Shown here piece by piece: positions 1 through 6,926 of a stretch of DNA of 13,251 nucleotides. The notes beneath the pieces were generated by a model. It did not search any database. It had not been told where the DNA came from and worked only from the letters and a program-made list of their open reading frames with translations. Source of the DNA: ATZT02 sp046048135 (GTDB taxonomy: Bacteria > Actinomycetota > Actinomycetes > S36-B12 > UBA5976); NCBI GenBank assembly GCA_046048135.1, contig JBJOGR010000021.1:1-13251 (forward strand), in the 5' to 3' direction. Position numbers and translations under genes: made by a program. Each line of letters starts with the position of its first letter. Position 1 is the stretch's first letter.

Positions 1-1388
1 TGCGCATGTGAATCTCCAAATAATGAATTCTTCCAACCACCGAATGAGTAATAGGCAACTGGAACTGGAATTGGAACATTTACTCCCACCATTCCAACTT
101 CTATTTCATTTTGGAATCTTCGAGCAGCTCCTCCATCATTTGTAAAAATTGCTGTGCCATTTCCATAAGGATGATCATTAACAAGTTTCAAGGCTTCTTC
201 ATAACTTTTAACTCTGACTATGCTTAAAACTGGTCCAAAAATTTCATCAGTATAAATTGTCATATTAGTTTTTACGTGATCAAATAAAGTTGGTCCAAGC
301 CAGTAGCCATCTTTTGCACCATCTGCCTGAACATTTCTGCCATCAACTACAGCAGTAGCGCCTTGTTGTATTCCTGCTTCGATATAAGAAGCAACTTTGT
401 CGCGATGTTGTTTCGTAACTAATGGACCCATATCTGAATTCTTAGTTCCATCACCTGTTACTAATTTACCCATACGATCGACAATTCTTTTTATTAATTC
501 ATCTGCAACAGGTTCCACTGCAACCACCACAGAAATTGCCATGCAACGCTCACCTGCGGAACCAAATCCAGCATTAATTGCAGCATCTGCCGTTAAATCT
601 AAATCAGCATCAGGTAAAACCACCATGTGGTTTTTTGCTCCACCTAATGCTTGAACACGTTTACCATTTTTTGTTCCGTTTTCATAAACGTATTTTGCAA
701 TCGGAGTTGAACCAACAAATGAAACAGCTTTAACTTTTGGATGTTCCAATATGCGATCTACTGCTACTTTGTCACCGTTTATTACGTTGAATACTCCGTC
801 TGGCAATCCTGCTTCTTTCCACAATTTTGCTAACCAAATTGCAGCACTTGGATCTTTTTCACTTGGTTTCAATACAAATGTGTTTCCAGCAGCAATTGCC
901 ACTGGGAAAAACCACATAGGAACCATGGCAGGAAAATTAAAGGGAGTTATTCCAGCAACTACACCCAAAGGTTGGCGAATTGAGTAAACATCCACTCCAC
1001 TACTTACGCCTTCACTAAAACCACCTTTTAACAAATGAGGTATTCCGCAAGCAAATTCAACGACTTCTTGACCTCTGGTTACTTCACCAAGGGCGTCAGA
1101 AATAACTTTTCCGTGTTCACTTGTAATAATTTTTGCTAATTCATCTTTTTTTTCGTTTAGTAATTCTCTAAATTTAAAAATAATTTGGGCACGTTTTGTT
1201 AATGAAGTATCTCGCCAATTTGGAAATGCATTATGAGCAGAATTGATTGCTTCATCGATAGTGGAAACATCTGCGAAATCAACTTCGCCTGTTTTTAAAC
1301 CAGTTGCTGGATTAAAGACATCACCTTTTTTGTCAGTTTTGCCTGTCCAAGATTTTCCATTAATCCAGTGGGTAATTTGGTTGGTCAT
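1..1388 (-). CDS. mmsA: Methylmalonate-semialdehyde dehydrogenase (CoA-acylating), 3' end cut off by window edge
   Basis: The frame is open from an ATG at 1386-1388 to the left edge (462 codons seen). The family is usually about 490-500 residues, so roughly the last 30-40 are missing. It starts MTNQITHWINGK and carries the ALDH fold. The cofactor-site word FNFPAMVPMW is present, as is FVGSTPIAKYVYE. The stretch QALGGAKNHMVV replaces the usual ELGGK/Glu motif, as is typical of the CoA-dependent MMSDH subfamily. The catalytic Cys282 lies in GSAGERCMAIS. Known members convert methylmalonate semialdehyde or malonate semialdehyde, with NAD and CoA, to propionyl-CoA or acetyl-CoA in valine, inositol or beta-alanine breakdown. 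A strong Shine-Dalgarno (TGAGGAG, about 1394-1400) precedes the ATG. The gene begins 32 bases after the stop of an FAD oxidoreductase, so the two are probably co-transcribed. In this context malonate semialdehyde from beta-alanine is a plausible substrate (inference). Confidence 0.93.
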   Translation of the reverse strand, partial: MTNQITHWINGKSWTGKTDKKGDVFNPATGLKTGEVDFADVSTIDEAINSAHNAFPNWRDTSLTKRAQIIFKFRELLNEKKDELAKIITSEHGKVISDALGEVTRGQEVVEFACGIPHLLKGGFSEGVSSGVDVYSIRQPLGVVAGITPFNFPAMVPMWFFPVAIAAGNTFVLKPSEKDPSAAIWLAKLWKEAGLPDGVFNVINGDKVAVDRILEHPKVKAVSFVGSTPIAKYVYENGTKNGKRVQALGGAKNHMVVLPDADLDLTADAAINAGFGSAGERCMAISVVVAVEPVADELIKRIVDRMGKLVTGDGTKNSDMGPLVTKQHRDKVASYIEAGIQQGATAVVDGRNVQADGAKDGYWLGPTLFDHVKTNMTIYTDEIFGPVLSIVRVKSYEEALKLVNDHPYGNGTAIFTNDGGAARRFQNEIEVGMVGVNVPIPVPVAYYSFGGWKNSLFGDSHA

Positions 1389-1420
1389 TTTTACTCCTCA
1401 AATGTCTGATTCAAGACTAA

Positions 1421-2872
1421 TCAAGAGTCAAAACCAAGGCCTAGCCAGTCAAGCAATTTAAGCCAAAGATTTCTTTTCCCACCATTTTTATCTGCTCGAT
1501 CTAATGACCATCTGGTTAAACCAATAACCAAACTCTTGAATGGTTCAGGAGGAAAAGGCATTGGTTTAGTTCTTACCATGGCTAATTTTGTTCGATTAGT
1601 TTTTCTGCCATAAACCAAATCCAAAAGAGTCAAAGCCGCAAATCTTGAAGAACCAACTCCTAAACCAGTAAAACCTGCCGCATAAGCAACTCTTCCTCTA
1701 AAAGCTGTTCCCCAGAAAGGAGCAAATCTAGAACAAGTATCAATTGCTCCTCCCCATTTATGGGAAAAACCAATTCCTCGCAATGAAGGAAATGTTCGAT
1801 AAAGATGTTCTGCAAGCATTGCAAAAGATTCATCAGACTGTTCTAGTTCTTTACTTACTTCATTTCCATAATGATAAACCGCATCATAGCCACCCCAAAG
1901 CATTCTTCCATCTTTTGTCATTCGAAAATAATGAAATTGATTAAAGGCGTCACTACAACCAAATGGTTCATCCCAACCAATAGCTTCTTTTTGTTCTGCA
2001 CTTAATGGTTCGGTGACTAAAACATAATCATAAACAGGAGCAATCATTCTATTTACTTTTTTAATTAATGAAGGAAATGCCCCTGTTGCTAACACGACTT
2101 TTTTTGCTTTTACACTTCCCAAAGCTGTTTTGACTTTTACAAAACTTACAGATGGATCTAGTTCAATAACCGGAGAATTTTCATAGATTTTAACTCCTAA
2201 TTTTAGTGCGACTTTTCTTAAACCCCAAGCAAGTTTTGCTGGATTTACTAAAGCGCAATCAGCATCAAGCATGGCCCCTTTATAAAGTGGGGATTGAACA
2301 TATTTTGAAAATTCTTGTTGGTTGAAATATGTAAAATCTTCACCATATCTTTTTGCAGTATCAACCATTTCTCTAAGTTCATCAGCATGTTCTTGTGTTA
2401 TAGCAACATCAAATTCACCAAACCATTCAAAGTCTGCATCAATCGAATGCTGTTTTATAAATTGTTCAATTTCATCCAAGTTTTCATGACCTAGAGCAAC
2501 AAGTTCTTTTAACTCTGATTCCCATCTAGAAAATCCATTTGGAAATCCATGAGTTAACGATGCTGAAACAAATCCACCATTTCTACCGGCTGCGCCATCG
2601 CCAATTCTTAAAGAATCGATTAAAACTATGTCTAAATTTGGTTGTTGAAGTTTTGCATTTATTGCAGTCCATAATCCAGTAAAACCACCACCGACAACTA
2701 CTAGCGCTGCAGAAATATCTTGGGCAAGTGCTGGTGCTGCTTTAGGTCTTGATCTTGAATCTAACCAAAAAGATTTTGGTTTTGCTTTAGCTACTGCTTC
2801 TTTTGCTTCTTGGGAGGTTACTTTTCCATAAGGAAAATTATCTCCAACAAATGCGACTGCGGTTGCAGTCAT
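1421..2872 (-). CDS. FAD-dependent amine oxidoreductase (DAO fold, OrdL/PuuB-like), 483 aa
   Basis: This is a D-amino-acid-oxidase-fold flavoprotein. The dinucleotide-binding motif GGGFTG is at residues 61-66, an acidic residue ends the second strand (D86), and AGRNGGF is at 95-101, as in gamma-glutamylputrescine oxidase, sarcosine oxidase and related COG0665 enzymes. The C-terminal FAD-closing region reads AGFTGLGVGSSRFA. About 50 residues precede the FAD domain, longer than in the paralogue at 3546-4919; this part includes SFWLDSRSRPKAAPA. Such enzymes oxidise a primary or secondary amine to an imine/aldehyde and pass electrons to O2 (giving H2O2) or another acceptor. The ATG at 2870-2872 has an AGGTG ribosome site 8 bases upstream. 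The gene precedes mmsA by 32 bases on the same strand. The substrate is not identifiable from sequence; a polyamine or amino-acid-derived amine fits the neighbours. Confidence 0.88.
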   Translation of the reverse strand: MTATAVAFVGDNFPYGKVTSQEAKEAVAKAKPKSFWLDSRSRPKAAPALAQDISAALVVVGGGFTGLWTAINAKLQQPNLDIVLIDSLRIGDGAAGRNGGFVSASLTHGFPNGFSRWESELKELVALGHENLDEIEQFIKQHSIDADFEWFGEFDVAITQEHADELREMVDTAKRYGEDFTYFNQQEFSKYVQSPLYKGAMLDADCALVNPAKLAWGLRKVALKLGVKIYENSPVIELDPSVSFVKVKTALGSVKAKKVVLATGAFPSLIKKVNRMIAPVYDYVLVTEPLSAEQKEAIGWDEPFGCSDAFNQFHYFRMTKDGRMLWGGYDAVYHYGNEVSKELEQSDESFAMLAEHLYRTFPSLRGIGFSHKWGGAIDTCSRFAPFWGTAFRGRVAYAAGFTGLGVGSSRFAALTLLDLVYGRKTNRTKLAMVRTKPMPFPPEPFKSLVIGLTRWSLDRADKNGGKRNLWLKLLDWLGLGFDS

Positions 2873-2942
2873 AATAAAACACCTCGCGTGAAATTTAAAT
2901 TATTTTAAATAGAACCATTTAGCTCTATTTTTTTGTCGAGTT

Positions 2943-2964
2943 ATATTAAGAAGTTTTACTTCTT
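2943..2964 (-). promoter_or_regulatory. Possible promoter -10 and overlapping dyad for the minus-strand oxidoreductase
   Basis: On the minus strand a TAATAT hexamer (2943-2948) overlaps the end of a perfect 6-bp dyad, AAGAAG-N5-CTTCTT (2948-2964). If TAATAT is a -10 box, transcription would start near 2935, leaving a leader of about 60 bases before the ATG at 2872. No good -35 hexamer is visible at the expected distance. The dyad lies between the -35 and -10 positions, where a repressor could act. This is a sequence-only guess. Confidence 0.25.
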
Positions 2965-2984
2965 TAGATAAATCGGCGTGATTA

Positions 2985-3024
2985 CGGATCGCCTACGGCA
3001 CAACATGGCCGTGCTTCGCGTCCG
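2985..3024. repeat. Isolated GC-rich imperfect hairpin
   Basis: Two nested stems can be drawn. The outer stem pairs CGGATCGC (2985-2992, with one bulged base) with GCGTCCG (3018-3024). The inner stem pairs ACGGC (2995-2999) with GCCGT (3008-3012) around an 8-base loop. The segment is clearly richer in G+C than the AT-rich DNA on both sides, and GGATC recurs at 3023-3027. No T-run follows on either strand, so it is not a standard intrinsic terminator. It could be a REP-like dispersed element, part of the rnpB 3' flank, or a leader structure. No coding potential is evident. Confidence 0.5.
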
Positions 3025-3130
3025 GATCTCACCCCTAACTTTTAACTGTTAACCAAGTGCGATTAGCACTACTTAAGACTATAAACCTTGCTATTCGGTG
3101 ATAGTCAAATTGAACATACCTTTTGTGAAT

Positions 3131-3505
3131 AAACGAGTTGATCTATAAGCCGGGTTCTGTCCTTATTTCTAAGGGACAATCATCCATCTAGCACTTGAAT
3201 TGCTTCAAATGTCATGCGATCTACCTGTGAACTTGGACGAGCAGTCCTCAAACGTCCACACAATTGCAATTTCTTGCAATCTCTTGATCTTGCTCCAAAG
3301 TGGGGTTTACCTAGCCACTGCAATCACTTGCAATGCTGGTGGTCTCTTACACCACCGTTTCATCCTTACCAAAATTTCTTTTGGCGGTTTACTTTCTGTT
3401 GCACTTTCCCTCGGGTCACCCCGGGTGGATGTTATCCACCACTTTGCTCTTCGGAGCCCGGACTTTCCTCTATCAAAAGATAGCGATTGCCCAATCAACT
3501 CGTTT
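3131..3505 (-). ncRNA. rnpB: RNase P RNA (bacterial type A), about 375 nt
   Basis: This is the catalytic RNA of ribonuclease P, which trims tRNA 5' leaders. On the minus strand the universally conserved 5' core GAGGAAAGTCCGGGCTCC lies near 3450-3470. The 3' core ACAGAACCCGGCTTATAGA lies near 3140-3160. The L15 word GGTAAACCCC, which contacts the tRNA CCA end, is at 3301-3311. The ends were set by the P1 helix: AAACGAGTTGAT (3505 to 3494) pairs perfectly over 12 bp with ATCAACTCGTTT (3142 to 3131). The GGGTGACCCGAGGGAAAGTG stretch is also typical. Open frames on both strands across this interval are spurious. The gene is divergent from the oxidoreductase at 3546 with only 40 bases between them. 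Confidence 0.96.
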
Positions 3506-3513
3506 AATTCTTA

Positions 3514-3519
3514 ATTCTA
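3514..3519 (-). promoter_or_regulatory. -10 box of rnpB
   Basis: TAGAAT on the minus strand lies 8 bases upstream of the first base of the P1 helix (3505), correct spacing for a sigma-70-type -10 box. The hexamer 17 bases further upstream (TATTCA, 3537-3542) is only a weak -35 match. It would overlap the leader region of the divergent gene. Confidence 0.5.
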
Positions 3520-3531
3520 CCTAACATGTAA

Positions 3532-3537
3532 TAGATT
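3532..3537 (+). promoter_or_regulatory. -10 box of the plus-strand oxidoreductase, implying a leaderless mRNA
   Basis: TAGATT on the plus strand ends 8 bases before the A of the ATG at 3546, so the predicted transcription start coincides with the start codon. No Shine-Dalgarno is present in the preceding sequence (GATTGAATAATT), which agrees with leaderless translation, common in Actinobacteria. No clear -35 is seen. Confidence 0.45.
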
Positions 3538-3545
3538 GAATAATT

Positions 3546-4919
3546 ATGAGTCATCCACCTAAATCCCTTTGGTGGGATTCGTTATCTCAACCGCTAAAAA
3601 TTAGAGAATCAGTTGATTCAAATCTAGAACTTGATGTAGCAATTATTGGTGCAGGCTACACAGGACTTTGGTCTGCTTATTATTTAAAGCAAAATGAACC
3701 TAATTTAAAAATTGGTGTAATTGAAGCAAATGTTGCAGGTTTTGGTGCAAGCGGCAGAAATGGTGGATGGTGTTCTGCATTATTTCCTGTGGGGCTTGAA
3801 AAATTAGCTAAACAAACTGATAGACAAACTGCAATTCGTATGCAAAAAACAATGTTTGAAACTGTGGATGAAGTTGGTCGAGTAATTGAAAAAGTAAATA
3901 TTGATGCTGAATGGCAAAAAGGTGGTAGCTATTCAATTGCTCGTGATGAAATTCAGTTAAAAAGAGCCAAAGAAGAAGCTGCTCATTTTAAAGAATGGGG
4001 CTTTAGTGATGATGATTTCACGTTTTTTGATAAAACTGAAGCAACAAATAGAATTAACGCTGCAAATATCTTGGGAACAACTTTTACCCCACATTGTGCT
4101 TCAATAAATCCTACAAAACTAGTCAGACAACTTTCAGATGTAGTAGAAAGGATGGGAGTAAAAATATATGAAAATTCAAAAGTCACTAGTTTTTTAAAAA
4201 ATAAAGTATTTGTTAACAATTATCAAATTAATGCTAATTTCATAATTAATGCCACTGAAGCATATAGGTCAAACTTTAAACAATATAAACGTGCAAGTAT
4301 TCCAGTTTATTCTTTAATGATTGCTACAGAACCTTTAAGCCAAGATATTTGGAATGAAATAGGACTTAAAAATAGAGAAACGTTTGCAGATTATCGAAAT
4401 GTAATTATTTATGGTCAAAGAACAAAAGATAATAGATTTGCTTTTGGTGGAAGAGGTGCTCCTTATCATTACGGTTCAAAAATAAATCCTGTTTTTGATC
4501 AACATGCAAGAACTCACCATGATTTATTAGAAACATTAACTGATATTTTTCCTGTAATAAAAGGTGTGAAAGTTACACACACTTGGGGTGGCCCATTAGC
4601 AATCGCTAGAGATTGGGCAGCACATGTCACGATTGATAAAAATACAAATATTTTAAGTGCCGGAAGTTATGTTGGAGATGGAGTTGGAACTTCAAATCTT
4701 GCTGGAAGAACAATCTCAGATTTAATTTTAAATAAAGAAACAAATCTTACAAATCTTCCATGGGTACAACATAAATCTAGAAAATGGGAAATTGAACCAT
4801 TTAGATGGATTGGGGTTAATTCAACTTTGCAAATGGCAAAAATAGCTGATGTTGTGGAAAAGAAATTTAAAAAAGAAACATTTGTAACAAAACTGTTAAG
4901 TAAATTGCGAGGGCATTAA
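3546..4919 (+). CDS. FAD-dependent amine oxidoreductase (DAO fold, OrdL/PuuB-like), 457 aa
   Basis: This is a second DAO-fold flavoprotein, paralogous to the product at 1421-2872. GAGYTG is at residues 35-40, the ribose-binding E60 follows, and ASGRNGGW is at 68-75. The C-terminal FAD region contains HTWGGPLAIARDW and AGSYVGDGVGTSNLAG. The N-terminus (SLWWDS) starts only about 30 residues before the FAD motif, normal for the family. The reaction is oxidative deamination of an amine with FAD; the substrate is unknown. It is the only substantial plus-strand gene in the window. The start codon has no ribosome site and is probably leaderless. Its stop overlaps the stop of the convergent rnhA by 4 bases (4916-4919). 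Confidence 0.88.
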   Translation: MSHPPKSLWWDSLSQPLKIRESVDSNLELDVAIIGAGYTGLWSAYYLKQNEPNLKIGVIEANVAGFGASGRNGGWCSALFPVGLEKLAKQTDRQTAIRMQKTMFETVDEVGRVIEKVNIDAEWQKGGSYSIARDEIQLKRAKEEAAHFKEWGFSDDDFTFFDKTEATNRINAANILGTTFTPHCASINPTKLVRQLSDVVERMGVKIYENSKVTSFLKNKVFVNNYQINANFIINATEAYRSNFKQYKRASIPVYSLMIATEPLSQDIWNEIGLKNRETFADYRNVIIYGQRTKDNRFAFGGRGAPYHYGSKINPVFDQHARTHHDLLETLTDIFPVIKGVKVTHTWGGPLAIARDWAAHVTIDKNTNILSAGSYVGDGVGTSNLAGRTISDLILNKETNLTNLPWVQHKSRKWEIEPFRWIGVNSTLQMAKIADVVEKKFKKETFVTKLLSKLRGH

Positions 4920-5347
4920 TTAATTTCTGAATCTAGCGCCTGATTTAAAAGTAAATCGGCGATTAAATTTCCTTCTCTAGGTATCCATTGATAACTAACA
5001 TTACTTTCCGGAAATGCTTTCTTTGCTTTTTCAACTAGTATCTTCATATTTTCATGCTTAATTTTCCAATTACCACTCATCTGTTCGACGACTAATTTAC
5101 TATCCATAAATACTTGAATTTTTGCATTGGAATCTAATTCAAAACATTTTTCTAGCGCTCTAATTAATCCTGAATATTCCGCAAAATTATTTGTTTGAAT
5201 TCCTATGAACTTTCCTTCTTGAAATATTATTTCTTTAGATTCACCATCTCTTATTAAACATCCATATGCTGCAGGTCCAGGATTACCTCTAGATCCACCG
5301 TCTGCTTCGATTATAAATTTCAACTTCTCACCAGAATACATCGACAA
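4916..5347 (-). CDS. rnhA: Ribonuclease HI, single-domain, 143 aa
   Basis: It cleaves the RNA strand of RNA-DNA hybrids (R-loops, primers). The four catalytic carboxylates are visible: D16 in EADGGSRGNPG, E57 in NFAEYSG, D82 in MDSKLV, and D131 in NLIADLL. Length and motifs match the RNase H domain of mycobacterial Rv2228c, but the C-terminal CobC-like phosphatase domain of that protein is absent. The start at 5347 is TTG with an AGGTG ribosome site 6 bases upstream. An in-frame ATG two codons later (5341) has 12-base spacing and is the alternative. It overlaps the upstream zinc-ribbon gene by 28 bases, so translation is probably coupled. It is convergent with the FAD gene at 3546-4919. Confidence 0.92.
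   Translation of the reverse strand: MSMYSGEKLKFIIEADGGSRGNPGPAAYGCLIRDGESKEIIFQEGKFIGIQTNNFAEYSGLIRALEKCFELDSNAKIQVFMDSKLVVEQMSGNWKIKHENMKILVEKAKKAFPESNVSYQWIPREGNLIADLLLNQALDSEIN
4937..4961 (+). terminator. Possible terminator hairpin inside the convergent rnhA 3' end
   Basis: CGCC(T)GATTT (4937-4946) pairs with AAATCGGCG (4953-4961): nine base pairs with one bulged T and a 6-base loop. It starts 17 bases after the plus-strand stop. The downstream sequence ATTAAATTT is AT-rich but lacks a solid T-run, so termination efficiency is uncertain. The same bases encode the C-terminus of RNase HI on the other strand. Confidence 0.3.
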
Positions 5348-6042
5348 TTTTCACACCTAACAATTTCGACTGGATCTGTATTTTTAATTTGTTCAAATTC
5401 TGCAGGTGACATAGTAATTTGACATGCCCCACACTTATTGTGTTCAAGAATTGCTGCCCCAATTCCATGGTCAAGCCTTATTTTTTCATATAACTTTATT
5501 AAATCTTGCTCAAAGTTCAACAAAATTTGATCACGAGATTTACTAACTGAAGATTTTTCTTCAATTAACTTATTAATTTCAATATCTAAATTATTTTTTT
5601 GTATTTTTAATTCAGAAGAAACTTCTTCTACGATTTTTATGAAGTTTTTTTGAGTAATGCTTAATTCATCTAAAAAACTTAAAAGTTCTAATTCAAGGTT
5701 TTCAATTTCTGAAAGTTTTCCAGTCATAGTCTGAATTTCATGTTGAATTTGAGGCAATTGCTTTGCATTAGTCCCGCTTGAATTCAAACGAGCAGTGTCA
5801 TTTTCAATTCTTTTTTTTACATTTTCTGCATCAATCTCAACACGATTTATTTGTTTTTTAAGTTCTTCAATTTTTGACTCATTTTCTACTTTTGTAGCCT
5901 CGATTCCTGGAATTCTATTTTCTAATTCAGTCACCCTAAGTTTTAGTGGATGGTTTTTTATTTTTGAATCGATGTTAGATAATTGAGAATCAAGAAAAGC
6001 TAAGTCAATTAATTTTCTTTGAATTTCTGGTTGAACTTTCAT
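5320..6042 (-). CDS. Coiled-coil protein with C4 zinc ribbon (DUF164/COG1579 family), 240 aa
   Basis: Residues about 10-190 are a long Glu/Lys-rich helical coiled coil. The C-terminus holds a zinc ribbon with C204-G-A-C207 and C230-E-N-C233 (a further Cys at 235). This is the Rv2229c-type protein conserved beside nif3 and RNase H in Actinobacteria; its role is unknown, with nucleic-acid binding often proposed. The ATG at 6040-6042 was chosen. It overlaps the nif3 stop as TAATG and has AGGA 8 bases upstream (6051-6054). Extension to a TTG at 6069 would add nine residues inside nif3 without a better ribosome site. The arrangement indicates translational coupling nif3 - this gene - rnhA. Confidence 0.88.
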   Translation of the reverse strand: MKVQPEIQRKLIDLAFLDSQLSNIDSKIKNHPLKLRVTELENRIPGIEATKVENESKIEELKKQINRVEIDAENVKKRIENDTARLNSSGTNAKQLPQIQHEIQTMTGKLSEIENLELELLSFLDELSITQKNFIKIVEEVSSELKIQKNNLDIEINKLIEEKSSVSKSRDQILLNFEQDLIKLYEKIRLDHGIGAAILEHNKCGACQITMSPAEFEQIKNTDPVEIVRCENCRCILVRS

Positions 6043-6851
6043 TAATTTGATCCTACGCTGAGGTCCCAAGGATCTGTAGTTCTTGTTGTGATTAATACTT
6101 CAGAATTTAGGTTTGATTTTTGTAGATCTTTTGTTAATTGAATCAAAAAATCATCTAACCAGATTCTCTCACTTGCCCAGTGAGAAAGACTTATTAAGGC
6201 TGGACCAGATAATTCTTTATTGTCTAAAACAGAATGATGTTTAAGATCTGCACTAATAAATAAATCAATGTTTAAATTTCTAACTTGTTCAAGTAAAAAT
6301 GAACCTGAACCGCCACATACTGCAATTGAGTTTATTTGTTTATTTAAATTACCACTTACTAATATCGCATTCTGGCTTGATGGAAATATTCTTTTTAATG
6401 ATTGAATAATTCTCTCTAATTTTTCTGATTTTTCTAGTTGGCCATACCGACCAATATTATTTGGACCAAACGATTTAACATTCTTAAGATTCAAAATTTT
6501 TGCCAATGAATCATTGACACCCCCTTTTGCTGCATCAGCGTTAGTATGAGCAACATATAGAGATAAATTTTTTTCAATCATCAATTCTTTAATATTTTCT
6601 TTATATTTTCTTACGTCTTCAACTTCCACTGGTTCAAGCATTAGTGGATGGTGAGAAATAATCAGATCAATACCATTTTCTAATGCCTCATTAACAATAT
6701 CTTTAGTGATATCTACTGTTAGTAGAATTTTTTTAATCACATTTTTTTGTTTACCAATAATTAAACCGATTGAGTCCCAATCGCTAGCTAGAGATTTTGG
6801 GTAAGGTTTTTCAATAATTTTTGCCAACTGAGCAAGAGTTGGATTAGTCAC
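6042..6851 (-). CDS. Nif3-like dinuclear metal-centre protein (GTP cyclohydrolase I type 2 / YbgI family), 269 aa
   Basis: Family metal ligands are visible with numbering from the GTG start: H67 and H68 in ISHHPLML, H102 and D106 in AHTNADAAKGGVND, and H224 and E228 in SHWASER. The N-terminus LAQLAKIIEKPYP...DWDSIGLIIG matches the usual Nif3 start. Members bind two metals; some are annotated as GTP cyclohydrolase type 2 but the cellular function is uncertain. The start is GTG 6849-6851. The frame is open further upstream to a TTG at 6911, but that would run through the tRNA-Val gene and add residues foreign to the family. The GTG lies one base after the tRNA 3' end and has no Shine-Dalgarno, so the mRNA may become effectively leaderless after tRNA 3' processing. 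A TTG at codon 9 is a poorer alternative. Confidence 0.88.
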   Translation of the reverse strand: MTNPTLAQLAKIIEKPYPKSLASDWDSIGLIIGKQKNVIKKILLTVDITKDIVNEALENGIDLIISHHPLMLEPVEVEDVRKYKENIKELMIEKNLSLYVAHTNADAAKGGVNDSLAKILNLKNVKSFGPNNIGRYGQLEKSEKLERIIQSLKRIFPSSQNAILVSGNLNKQINSIAVCGGSGSFLLEQVRNLNIDLFISADLKHHSVLDNKELSGPALISLSHWASERIWLDDFLIQLTKDLQKSNLNSEVLITTRTTDPWDLSVGSN

Positions 6852-6852
6852 G

Positions 6853-6926
6853 TGGGCCCAGAGGGACTTGAACCCCCGACATCCGCCTTGTAAGGGCGGC
6901 GCTCTAGCCAACTGAGCTATAGGCCC
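6853..6926 (-). tRNA. tRNA-Val (anticodon UAC)
   Basis: A complete 74-nt cloverleaf is present on the minus strand. The acceptor stem pairs GGGCCTA with TGGGCCC, with discriminator A at 6853. The D arm is GCTC-AGTTGGCTA-GAGC. The anticodon arm is CCGCC-CTTACAA-GGCGG, with anticodon TAC at 6892-6890. The variable loop is ATGTC and the T arm is GGGGG-TTCAAGT-CCCTC. The 3' CCA is not encoded (CG follows the discriminator), so CCA would be added after RNase Z-type cleavage. The gene lies 51 bases after the peroxiredoxin and directly abuts nif3. Confidence 0.96.

Larger units (their letters stand above)
2873..3130. other. Non-coding interval between rnpB and the FAD oxidoreductase
   Basis: No convincing gene lies here on either strand. 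Besides the GC-rich hairpin and the putative promoter dyad it holds several small inverted repeats. AGTGC-GATTA-GCACT is at 3056-3070. GACTAT (3077-3082) is complementary to ATAGTC (3101-3106). A weak stem at 2910-2927 is followed on the plus strand by T7. None looks like a strong rho-independent terminator for rnpB, whose 3' end borders this interval at 3131. Confidence 0.6.

Noticed and set aside
2910..2934. Weak stem followed by T7 on the plus strand, resembling a terminator
   Set aside because: There is no plus-strand gene upstream to terminate, the stem has a mismatch and few GC pairs, and the leader of the minus-strand gene explains the location.
3200..3524. Open frames of 60-100 codons on both strands
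   Set aside because: They lie entirely or almost entirely within the RNase P RNA gene and do not resemble any protein.
6043..6069. Longer zinc-ribbon protein starting at TTG 6069
   Set aside because: The ATG at 6042 has a well-spaced AGGA and a TAATG coupling with the nif3 stop, so the nine extra residues are unlikely.
6852..6911. Upstream extension of nif3 to a TTG at 6911
   Set aside because: It would translate part of the tRNA-Val gene and adds about 20 residues not found in the family; the GTG at 6851 gives the normal N-terminus.
6823..6917. 11-base repeat GCCAACTGAGC in the tRNA D arm (6907-6917) and early nif3 (6823-6833)
   Set aside because: It is short, without target-site structure or further similarity. 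It could mark a partial tRNA duplication or attachment site, but there is no integrase or extended identity, so chance is likely.
6853..6926. A plus-strand tRNA with anticodon TGT
   Set aside because: The conserved D-arm, T-arm and acceptor order fit only the minus strand; the reverse reading does not fold as a tRNA with correct invariant bases.
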